The notes beneath the pieces were generated by a model, which was not told the DNA's origin, searched no databases, and saw only the letters and a program-made list of their open reading frames with translations. This document shows, piece after piece, positions 1 to 5,118 of a stretch of 5,118 nucleotides of DNA. This DNA is from Bifidobacterium sp. UBA6881 (GTDB taxonomy: Bacteria; Actinomycetota; Actinomycetes; Actinomycetales; Bifidobacteriaceae). Position numbers and translations under genes: made by a program. Every line of letters begins with the position of its first letter. Within the stretch, counting starts at the first letter, position 1. Location: positions 370 through 5,487 of the forward strand of contig DKCF01000112.1 of NCBI GenBank assembly GCA_002451435.1, given 5' to 3'.

Positions 1-704
1 ACGCGCTTCTCCATCGCGGCACGGTAATCGGCTGAATCGGCCACAGCGGAACCGTCCGCGGTCTTACCGCTTGCTGTGGAATCGTTCGCCGCGGAATCGC
101 CCGCAGTGAACGCGGCATCCGCCTTCAATCGTTCGGAAAGCTTATGTGCCTCGATGCGCAGTCCCAATGCGACCACGTCCGTGAACGCCGCGGCACGCTC
201 CATGGCGACCGCGAAATCGCCGGTGAACGCGCCGGCCAGAATCGAATCGGCGGTCCGGGCGATGTCGTCTTCGGTCGGCGCTTGATCCACGCCGGCGATG
301 GCGGATGCGGTGGTGGCGACGGGCTCGCCCACCCGCCACAATCGTGCGATCGACTCGCGGTTCTTCCGCATCCAGCTGCGCAAGAGGTACAGGCGCCACA
401 GAATACCGGGCAGGGAATCCGGTTCGGCATGGCTCCACAGTTCCGCGATCACGTCCACGCCTTCGCGGTCCACCAGCGTGAGCACACGTCGGACCAGCTG
501 CGCGTCCTGCGTGTGATGCACACGGTCGAGCAACGCGGCGGCCGAGGCATGGCTCATTTCGCTGATCTGCGCCGGATCCGCGCCGCCGGCGATATTGTCG
601 GCCATAAGCTGGTCGAGCTGCCCGGGGCGTGCGGGACGCGGCGAGCCGGTGTTCGTGAAACCGGCCGCGCGACTGGGAACGATCGAACCGGAACCGTAAT
701 GCAT
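1..704 (-). CDS. Hypothetical protein, partial (C-terminus beyond the window)
   Basis: An open frame of 234 complete codons runs from an ATG at 704 to the left edge without a stop. I do not recognise the family. The first 35 residues are Gly/Ser/Pro/Arg-rich and probably disordered. Residues about 45-195 look soluble and helical, with a basic, tryptophan-containing stretch at 102-128 (LWRLYLLRSW, then LWRVGEP). Residues about 195-226 are a low-complexity Ala/Asp/Ser/Thr/Gly segment, likely a linker. No signal peptide or membrane helix is visible. The start was chosen because the mutT1 stop and this ATG form TAACATG, one base apart, which suggests translational coupling. I see no Shine-Dalgarno before it. 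A later ATG at residue 34 is possible but also lacks one. A real gene is likely from the length, codon style and tight spacing; the function is unknown. Confidence 0.75.
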   Translation of the reverse strand, partial: MHYGSGSIVPSRAAGFTNTGSPRPARPGQLDQLMADNIAGGADPAQISEMSHASAAALLDRVHHTQDAQLVRRVLTLVDREGVDVIAELWSHAEPDSLPGILWRLYLLRSWMRKNRESIARLWRVGEPVATTASAIAGVDQAPTEDDIARTADSILAGAFTGDFAVAMERAAAFTDVVALGLRIEAHKLSERLKADAAFTAGDSAANDSTASGKTADGSAVADSADYRAAMEKR

Positions 705-705
705 G

Positions 706-1794
706 TTAGTGGACAATTGGCGAGACCTTTTGAATGTCGATGATGCTGGGACCTTGTGGTGTATCGATTATAAACAGTGCGACGGCGGTACCGGTAGGCA
801 TGTACGGCGATTTCGCGATGAGTTGCTTGGCGAGGGGCTTGCGCGCGCACAGACCGCGCAGATGGTCGTAGATGCCGCCGATCACCGGGCGGTGCATGCA
901 TATCGCGGTGGTCTCGCGTTTGTCGAGCGTCTGCTTGATCTGGTCGAGGAACGTCAGCCATGCGATCGTCGGATGTTCGGCGAACTCATCCTCGGTAAGC
1001 GCGTCGGCATGCTCCATCGGACGTTCCGTCTGCCAGCTCAGCACCTGCAGTGTCTCCCGGCAGCGCAGCCATGGCGAGGTGACCAGCCGCGTCGGATTGT
1101 AGCAGGCCAGTTCGCGGTTGAGCGCGAACGCCGCGGCGGCGCCTTTCGGCGTGATCGGGCGATTCGCGTCCGTGCCGGTCCATGATTTGCGCGCCTCGGC
1201 CTTGGCATGCCGCACGATCATCAGATTCTGCGCGGTCGCGGCGCCTTCCTCGACGCGGTCCACGAAAACCGCCAATGTCTCCTTGTCGGTCGAATGGGTC
1301 AGCACTTTGCGGACTTCGCGCACCGGAACCCACTTGATGTCGTTGATCTCGCCGACGTCCGCGCGATGCACCGGGCCGAACGCGTCGAGAAGATGTTCGG
1401 CGTCGGCGTCGGAAATCGGCTGTGCCATCCAATACAGCGTGTGCTTGGTGTCGACGGTGCGATCGCGCGAATGGCGGGTTTTCTTGCCTTCGTCCGCCAA
1501 AGGATATTCGACTTCGCGCAGGTAAGGGCCGAGCGCCACGGTGACGCCCGTTTCCTCGCCGATCTCACGCACCGCGGCATGCCGGTGCGATTCGTATTGT
1601 TCCAGTTTGCCCTTCGGCCAGCTCCAGTCGTCGTATTTCGGACGGTGCACCACGCACACCTCCATGCTGTCGAGCTGTTCCTGAGGTGTTTTCCGCCCTG
1701 CGATGGCGGGATTCGCCGCGATTTCGGTGCCGTCTTTCCAACGCCATACAATGCCGCCGGCCGCTTCGACGACCTTCCTGATTTTTTCACTCAT
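706..1794 (-). CDS. mutT1: MutT1-like Nudix hydrolase fused to a histidine phosphatase domain
   Basis: This 362-residue, two-domain protein resembles mycobacterial MutT1, which converts 8-oxo-dGTP and 8-oxo-GTP to the diphosphates and also acts on diadenosine polyphosphates. The N-terminal Nudix domain (about 8-165) has a perfect Nudix box: G62, E68, then REIGEETGV at 76-84, where E77, E80 and E81 would bind the metal. Before it is HRPKYDDWSWPKGK (50-63), typical of the MutT1/diadenosine polyphosphatase branch. The C-terminal domain (about 189-355) is of the histidine phosphatase (SixA-like) type. It has R195-H196 in IVRHAKAE, RPITPKG at 212-218, SPWLRCRETL at 240-249, and a candidate second catalytic His, H301 (CMHRP). 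Residues about 21-43 seem an extra loop between the first Nudix strands. ATG 1794 has a GGAGAG eight bases upstream. The protein is probably cytosolic. It follows ppk after a terminator and is coupled to the next gene. Confidence 0.92.
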   Translation of the reverse strand: MSEKIRKVVEAAGGIVWRWKDGTEIAANPAIAGRKTPQEQLDSMEVCVVHRPKYDDWSWPKGKLEQYESHRHAAVREIGEETGVTVALGPYLREVEYPLADEGKKTRHSRDRTVDTKHTLYWMAQPISDADAEHLLDAFGPVHRADVGEINDIKWVPVREVRKVLTHSTDKETLAVFVDRVEEGAATAQNLMIVRHAKAEARKSWTGTDANRPITPKGAAAAFALNRELACYNPTRLVTSPWLRCRETLQVLSWQTERPMEHADALTEDEFAEHPTIAWLTFLDQIKQTLDKRETTAICMHRPVIGGIYDHLRGLCARKPLAKQLIAKSPYMPTGTAVALFIIDTPQGPSIIDIQKVSPIVH

Positions 1795-1802
1795 ATGTCT
1801 TT

Positions 1803-1808
1803 CTCTCC
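1803..1808 (-). promoter_or_regulatory. Shine-Dalgarno site of mutT1
   Basis: On the minus strand GGAGAG lies eight bases before ATG 1794. This fixes the mutT1 start and shows that the gene has its own translation signal. The rest of the ppk-mutT1 gap (1795-1881) holds no convincing -35/-10 pair. TATGAG (minus strand, 1818-1823) is a possible -10, but nothing resembling TTGACA lies at the right distance. Confidence 0.65.
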
Positions 1809-1881
1809 GTCCCCGTCCTCATATGCGTCGTGCTTCCGACATGTTGCGACGCCGGGCTTCGACGTCCGTCCATGCGCACGC

Positions 1882-1918
1882 AAAATGGCCGATTCCGTGG
1901 AATGCGGAATCGGCCATT
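1882..1918 (-). terminator. Hairpin terminator behind ppk
   Basis: A perfect 14-base-pair inverted repeat (1884-1897 with 1905-1918) has a 7-base loop. It starts nine bases after the last base of the ppk stop codon. Read on the minus strand, the stem AATGGCCGATTCCG is closed by its complement and runs straight into a short T run (TTTT, 1885-1882). The T tract is short, so some readthrough into mutT1 is plausible. On the plus strand the hairpin is followed by GTCTTTAT, a weaker tail, and no plus-strand gene points at it. Confidence 0.7.
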
Positions 1919-1927
1919 GTCTTTATA

Positions 1928-4162
1928 TCAGTGATTCACCGGTCGGCGCGTGTGCTTGCGAATCAGGTATTCCTGACAATCGACCAGCGGACGACCGCCT
2001 TCATCCTTCGCGTGGCGCACGTACGTGCCGTCGGATTCCATATGCCAGGAGGCGGTGGAATCGGCCATCTGCAGATCGACGTACTTGATGAGCTCGTCGA
2101 TCTGTTCCGGCGCGGTGATGCGGACCAACGCCTCGACACGACGGTCGAGGTTGCGGTGCATCAGGTCGGCGGAACCGATCCACACTTCCGGGCCAGCCGC
2201 GGGGCCCTCGCCGATCTGCGGGCCGTCGGAGTTGGCGAAGGCGTAGATGCGGCTGTGCTCCAGGAAGCGTCCCAGGATGGAACGCACGCGGATGTTCTCG
2301 GAAAGCCCCGGAACACCCGGCTTGAGCGCGCAGATGCCGCGTTCGACGATGTCGATCTTCACGCCGGCCTGGCTTGCGCGGTACAGGGCGTCGATGGTCT
2401 TCTCGTCGACGATGGAGTTCACCTTGATCTTGATCCAGGCCTCCTTGCCGGCGCGTGCGGCGTCCTCCTCGCGGCGGATGCGCTGGATCAGGCCGGAGCG
2501 CACGGTGCGCGGCGCCACCAGCAGACGGTGGAAGCTCGACTTCGGAGCGTAGCCGGAAAGCTGGTTGAACAGGCGGGTCATGTCTTGGCCGACGACCGGA
2601 TCGCAGGTCAGCAGGCCCAAATCGGTGTAGATTCGCGCGGTCTTCGGGTTGTAATTGCCGGTGCCCACGTGGCAGTAGCGGCGCAGTCCATCGGCTTCCT
2701 GGCGGACCACCAGGCTCAGCTTGCAGTGCGTCTTCAATCCGACGATGCCGTACACGACGTGCACGCCGGCGCGCTCGAGCTTGCGCGCCCATGCGATGTT
2801 GGCGTCCTCGTCGAAACGCGCCTTGATCTCGACCAATGCCAGCACCTGCTTGCCGGCGTGCGCGGCGTCGATCAGCGCGTCGATGATCGGGGAGTTGCTG
2901 GACGTGCGGTACAGCGTCTGCTTGATGGCGAGCACCTTCGGATCCGCCGCCGCCTGCGCTAGGAACGCCTGAACGGAGGTAGAGAACGAATCGTACGGGT
3001 GATGCAGGAGGATATCGCGTTCGCGAATCGCTGCAAAAATGTCTTGCGCGCGGGAGGATTCCACCTCGGCGATCTGACGGTTCGTGGTCGGCACGAACGA
3101 ACGGTATTTCAGGTCGGGACGGTCGATGCCGCCGAGCTCGAACAGCACGGTCGCGTCGAGCGGCGCGGGCAGGCGGTACACCTCGTCGGCGCTCACGCGC
3201 AGCTGGTCGGCCAGCAGCTGGGACAGGAACGGGCTGGTCTCGTCGGAGATCTCCAGACGGATCGGCGGTCCGAAGCGGCGGCGCAGCAGTTCCTTCTCCA
3301 TCGCGTTGAGCAGGTTCTCGGCATCGTCCTCTTCGACGTCGATGTCTTCGTTGCGGGTGACGCGGAAGGAGCGTGCCTCCTTGATGATCATGCCTGGGAA
3401 CAGTGATTCCAGATGGGCGATGATGAGGTTCTCCATCGTGATGAAGCCGTAACGGACGTTGCCGCTGTCGTCATCGGTCAGGTCGTCGACCGGCACGAGT
3501 CGGTTCAGGTTGCCGGGGACCTTCACGCGGGCGAAGTGCGACTTGCCGGAAGCCGGGTTCTCCACCAGCACGGCGAGGTTCAGGGAGCCGCCGGAGATGT
3601 ATGGGAACGGATGGGCCGGATCCACGGCAAGCGGCGTCAGCACCGGGAACACCTGCTGGCGGTAGTAGCGGGACAGGCGCTCCTGCTCGGCGGCGGTGAG
3701 CTTGTCCCAGCTCAGCAGCACGATCTTTTCCTTCGCGAGGTCGGGAAGGATGTGGTTGAGGATGTAGTGCGCGTGCTCATCCTGCAGCCGATGCGCCTGT
3801 TCGCTGATGGCGCGCAGCTGCTGCCTCGGGCTCAGTCCGGAGGCGGCCGTCACCGCGATGCCGGTGTCGATGCGGCGCTTCAGACCGGCGACGCGCACCA
3901 TGAAGAATTCGTCGAGGTTGTTCGCGAAGATCGCGGCGAAGCTTGCGCGTTCGATGATCGGCAGATCCTCGTCCTGGGCGAGCTCAAGGACGCGCTTGTT
4001 GAATTTCAGCCAGCTGAGTTCGCGGTCGAAGAAACGATCTTTCGGCAGCGGCTCCTCGCCCGCCTGAAGCTCTCGCCGGTCATTCTTGTCGGTTTCGGCG
4101 ATATGCTCAGCTATCTGGCTGCGCAAAATCGCCTTTGAGGGTGCGTCAAAAATCTGTGCCAT
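1928..4162 (-). CDS. ppk: Polyphosphate kinase 1
   Basis: PPK1 transfers the terminal phosphate of ATP to growing polyphosphate, reversibly, through a phosphohistidine intermediate. The 744-residue length is normal for actinobacterial PPK1 (E. coli about 690). Residues 1-42 are a charged N-terminal extension. The N-terminal domain begins at RFFDRELSWLKFN (43-55) and includes NNLDEFFMVRVAG (81-93). The head domain follows, with TPLAVDPAHPFPY (176-188). The two phospholipase-D-like catalytic halves carry R419 (LYRTSSNSP) and R449 (KARFDE), counterparts of the magnesium-binding arginines. H479 in GLKTHCK corresponds to the autophosphorylated His435 of E. coli. YCHVGTGNYNPKTARIYTD lies at 496-514, and H636 in FLEHSRIY matches the second conserved His. 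Start ATG 4162 has AGGA (4167-4170) four bases upstream. A terminator follows the gene. No clear promoter or Pho box is visible upstream. Confidence 0.98.
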   Translation of the reverse strand: MAQIFDAPSKAILRSQIAEHIAETDKNDRRELQAGEEPLPKDRFFDRELSWLKFNKRVLELAQDEDLPIIERASFAAIFANNLDEFFMVRVAGLKRRIDTGIAVTAASGLSPRQQLRAISEQAHRLQDEHAHYILNHILPDLAKEKIVLLSWDKLTAAEQERLSRYYRQQVFPVLTPLAVDPAHPFPYISGGSLNLAVLVENPASGKSHFARVKVPGNLNRLVPVDDLTDDDSGNVRYGFITMENLIIAHLESLFPGMIIKEARSFRVTRNEDIDVEEDDAENLLNAMEKELLRRRFGPPIRLEISDETSPFLSQLLADQLRVSADEVYRLPAPLDATVLFELGGIDRPDLKYRSFVPTTNRQIAEVESSRAQDIFAAIRERDILLHHPYDSFSTSVQAFLAQAAADPKVLAIKQTLYRTSSNSPIIDALIDAAHAGKQVLALVEIKARFDEDANIAWARKLERAGVHVVYGIVGLKTHCKLSLVVRQEADGLRRYCHVGTGNYNPKTARIYTDLGLLTCDPVVGQDMTRLFNQLSGYAPKSSFHRLLVAPRTVRSGLIQRIRREEDAARAGKEAWIKIKVNSIVDEKTIDALYRASQAGVKIDIVERGICALKPGVPGLSENIRVRSILGRFLEHSRIYAFANSDGPQIGEGPAAGPEVWIGSADLMHRNLDRRVEALVRITAPEQIDELIKYVDLQMADSTASWHMESDGTYVRHAKDEGGRPLVDCQEYLIRKHTRRPVNH

Positions 4163-4166
4163 ACTG

Positions 4167-4170
4167 TCCT
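4167..4170 (-). promoter_or_regulatory. Shine-Dalgarno site of ppk
   Basis: On the minus strand AGGA sits four bases before ATG 4162, a short but usable spacing. It supports this start over the in-frame ATG at 4183, which is cut off by TAG (4171-4169) after four codons. The TAG overlaps the Shine-Dalgarno itself. Confidence 0.5.
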
Positions 4171-4219
4171 ACTCTATCTTCATATGATTGGAAACGCGGC
4201 GTGAAGCGGCAGAATTTAG

Positions 4220-4501
4220 ATGGAGTTAACATTCGCGGATGAATCATGCGACACGCCGCGCATTCTCGGAATCGAACGCAATCGCACAAACGCAGGGGAA
4301 ATCGCTCGCAGAAGATTACTTTTCAGTCGCTTTGTCCGTCGAAAAACAACAATATGGATAAATATGGAACATTGTCGTTTTCGGATTTGCGATCGCCGTG
4401 ATGCCGAGCATAATTACGAAGTACAAGAACAACTGAAGAGCAGAGCCCACAAAGAGTGTATGGCCGAGATTGGTCGTTACGTTGAACGGGCATTGTTATA
4501 G
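4220..4501 (+). CDS. Doubtful small hypothetical protein, 93 codons
   Basis: An open plus-strand frame starts 57 bases from the divergent ppk start and ends 55 bases before a strong plus-strand terminator. I do not recognise the product. It is arginine-rich (16 of 93), has four cysteines, and has no membrane segment. The last 30 residues (EHNYEVQEQLKSR, then ECMAEIGRYVERALL) look like a charged amphipathic helix and are the most protein-like part. Against a gene: no Shine-Dalgarno precedes ATG 4220 or the internal in-frame ATG at 4364, and the third codon positions from 4364 on are not GC-rich, unlike ppk. If coding, the real product may be only the 45 residues from 4364. It could instead be a decayed or recently acquired gene, or the body of a non-coding RNA. 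The terminator behind it is the main support for a transcript. Confidence 0.3.
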   Translation: MELTFADESCDTPRILGIERNRTNAGEIARRRLLFSRFVRRKTTIWINMEHCRFRICDRRDAEHNYEVQEQLKSRAHKECMAEIGRYVERALL

Positions 4502-4556
4502 ACTTACCGTTACGACGATGTTGTTGTGCAGAGATTCTGCTCCGAAGGTTTTTGCA

Positions 4557-4588
4557 GGAAGACCCGCTATGGCGGGTCTTCCTTTTTT
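4557..4588 (+). terminator. Strong intrinsic terminator, plus strand
   Basis: A perfect 11-base-pair stem GGAAGACCCGC (4557-4567) and GCGGGTCTTCC (4572-4582) encloses the loop TATG (4568-4571). Six T follow directly (4583-4588). On the minus strand the same hairpin is followed by TGCAAAAACC and has no T tract, so it acts on plus-strand transcription. No confident plus-strand gene precedes it. A small hairpin, GCAGA-GAT-TCTGC (4528-4540), lies just upstream. Confidence 0.92.
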
Positions 4589-4610
4589 GTTATGGGTTTG
4601 GCGTGTGGCC
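4581..4610 (+). repeat. Imperfect direct repeat, copy A
   Basis: This copy begins in the 3' end and T tract of the terminator. It shares CCTTTTTGTTATGG (one T fewer in copy B) and a similar tail, TTTGGCGTGTGGCC, with copy B 99 bases downstream. Confidence 0.55.
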
Positions 4611-4679
4611 CGTCCTGACATCAACCTGGGTCTATAGGGTTTATAGGCCTCAATTCTGCCGAGTAAATCGGTCAACTTA

Positions 4680-4709
4680 CCTTTTTGTTATGGCGCTTGG
4701 TGCGTGGCC
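4680..4709 (+). repeat. Imperfect direct repeat, copy B
   Basis: This copy matches copy A exactly over CCTTTTTGTTATGG after removing one T, then diverges to CGCTTGGTGCGTGGCC. It lacks the terminator stem that precedes copy A, so it is not a second terminator. It may be a remnant of a local duplication, or two related protein-binding sites. Confidence 0.5.
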
Positions 4710-4741
4710 TCAAGGTGCGCTGCCAAGGCTTTGCCGTGTGA

Positions 4742-4780
4742 TGTGGACGGGTGTGGATGACACGCCGGGGATGTGGATAA
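4742..4780 (-). promoter_or_regulatory. Cluster of DnaA-box-like motifs
   Basis: TGTGGA occurs at 4742, 4752 and 4772, spaced 10 and 20 bases, so all three face the same side of the helix. Extended to nine bases they read TGTGGACGG, TGTGGATGA and TGTGGATAA. On the minus strand the last is TTATCCACA, a perfect match to the classical DnaA box, and the middle one (TCATCCACA) has one mismatch. A further one-mismatch site, TATGGATAA, lies at 4353-4361. Binding by DnaA is an inference; another regulator could recognise the same repeats. Confidence 0.4.
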
Positions 4781-4849
4781 CCCGCGTCCTTCGACCACAA
4801 GGGCCGGATTGGCTTGCCCGCATGGGTGGCTGGCCGTTCAATCGGAGAC

Positions 4850-5118
4850 ATGAACAGCGCAGCACCATTCCCGGAGATTCCTCCGGTTCCGTTGCCGTCG
4901 GGCGGAAGCATACCGGCGGTGCCTCCGCGGCGTCCTGACGGTCCCGTGGCTCGCATGGAGCCGGAATCGGACCGTGGCCTGATTGATAGACGGCGGTTCT
5001 ACAAGCCGCCTGATTCGGGCGTTCCGGCACGCCCCCATGCGGGCGGGAACGCTGGCATCGGGGAAGCTTCGGCATATTCCGCAGTGACGGAAGGGGATTC
5101 CGCGTTTGAACGGAAGCC
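4850..5118 (+). CDS. Proline-rich hypothetical protein, N-terminal part only
   Basis: From ATG 4850 a frame of 89 complete codons stays open to the right edge. The visible part is rich in Pro, Gly, Arg and Ala (PFPEIPPVPLPSGG near the start, then VPPRRPDGP). It looks like a disordered N-terminal tail of the kind seen before a membrane anchor or folded domain in actinobacterial envelope proteins; that domain would lie beyond the window. There is no membrane helix or signal peptide so far. The start is uncertain. GGAG (4844-4847) lies only two bases before ATG 4850, and the frame extends back to 4781 with a possible GTG at 4826. The opposite strand is also open here (4710-5118), but its product is Cys/Arg-rich and looks like an antisense shadow. 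I cannot name the family. Confidence 0.5.
   Translation, partial: MNSAAPFPEIPPVPLPSGGSIPAVPPRRPDGPVARMEPESDRGLIDRRRFYKPPDSGVPARPHAGGNAGIGEASAYSAVTEGDSAFERK
4938..4975. repeat. Nested inverted repeat
   Basis: Outer arms ACGGTCC (4938-4944) and GGACCGT (4969-4975) enclose inner arms GGCTC (4948-4952) and GAGCC (4958-4962) with a 5-base loop. The two stems are separated by unpaired bases (3 and 6). It lies inside the proline-rich frame, so it may be chance in GC-rich coding DNA, or an mRNA structure or operator near the start of that gene. Confidence 0.35.

Larger units (their letters stand above)
4589..4849. other. Intergenic stretch with no convincing gene
   Basis: This stretch holds part of direct repeat copy A and all of copy B. 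It also has two TATAGG motifs nine bases apart (4633 and 4642) in a less GC-rich patch, and the TGTGGA cluster at 4742-4780. A plus-strand frame crosses it (4552-4938) but begins inside the terminator and has an implausible Trp/Arg-rich composition, so I do not call it. I see no tRNA, rRNA, riboswitch or insertion-sequence end. Confidence 0.6.

Noticed and set aside
1703..2962. Long plus-strand open frame (419 codons) opposite mutT1 and ppk
   Set aside because: It lies antisense to two confidently identified genes. Its His/Val/Asp-rich product is typical of the shadow of GC-rich coding DNA, and no family motif is visible.
3413..4138. Plus-strand open frame (241 codons) opposite the N-terminal half of ppk
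   Set aside because: It is an antisense shadow of ppk, with no Shine-Dalgarno or recognisable domain.
4169..4183. Four-codon upstream reading frame (MKIE, stop) before ppk
   Set aside because: It has no Shine-Dalgarno of its own, and such tiny frames arise often by chance. The overlap of its stop with the ppk Shine-Dalgarno is curious but not evidence of control.
4192..4235. Possible Pho-box-like repeats upstream of ppk (GTTAACT, CTAAATT, CTTCACG on the minus strand)
   Set aside because: The units are about 11 bases apart but match the known Streptomyces GTTCACC-type repeat poorly.
4354..4436. Two tiny plus-strand frames joined by TGATG (15 and 11 codons)
   Set aside because: They are too short, have no ribosome binding site, and overlap the longer frame 4220-4501. 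A frameshifted joint product (DKYGTLSFSDLR joined to DAEHNYEVQEQ) was considered but cannot be supported from one sequence.
4163..4849. CRISPR array, tRNA, oriC or insertion-sequence ends in the intergenic region
   Set aside because: There are no regularly spaced repeats, no cloverleaf, no dnaA or dnaN neighbours, and no terminal inverted repeats with target duplications.
4552..4938. Plus-strand open frame of 128 codons
   Set aside because: It starts inside the intrinsic terminator, crosses both direct repeats and the TGTGGA cluster, and has a Trp/Arg-rich, unnatural composition.
4710..5118. Minus-strand frame open from the right edge to a stop at 4710
   Set aside because: The product is rich in Cys, Arg and Pro without structure. 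It would end across the TGTGGA cluster, and the plus-strand frame over the same bases looks more protein-like. It cannot be fully excluded without more sequence.

Overview
The window looks like chromosomal DNA of a GC-rich Gram-positive actinobacterium. The best guess is Bifidobacterium or a close relative. This rests on the GC-rich coding style, and on a class 1 polyphosphate kinase gene lying directly upstream of a Nudix-histidine phosphatase fusion of the mycobacterial MutT1 type. The genus is an inference; the ppk-mutT1 pairing is a known actinobacterial arrangement (ppk and mutT1 are neighbours in Mycobacterium tuberculosis).

Layout. Positions 1-4162 hold three minus-strand genes, read right to left. 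First is ppk (4162 to 1928), complete and with all expected catalytic residues. A hairpin terminator (about 1882-1918) follows it. Then comes mutT1 (1794 to 706) with its own Shine-Dalgarno site, and one base after its stop an unrecognised gene (704 to beyond the left edge), probably translated together with mutT1. From 4163 to 4849 the DNA is mostly non-coding and less GC-rich. It carries a doubtful small plus-strand reading frame (4220-4501), a very strong plus-strand intrinsic terminator (4557-4588), an imperfect 30-base direct repeat, and a cluster of three TGTGGA motifs that includes a perfect DnaA-box match. From about 4850 a proline-rich plus-strand reading frame runs off the right edge.

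How the genes fit together. PPK1 reversibly makes polyphosphate from the terminal phosphate of ATP. MutT1-type enzymes hydrolyse oxidised guanine nucleotides and, in mycobacteria, diadenosine polyphosphates. The pair therefore fits nucleotide-pool and phosphate housekeeping under stress. The third minus-strand gene is linked to mutT1 by position only.

I found no clearly new system. The most interesting stretch is 4163-4849, where a strong terminator sits between divergently oriented genes with no convincing gene in front of it. That implies an undescribed short transcript.
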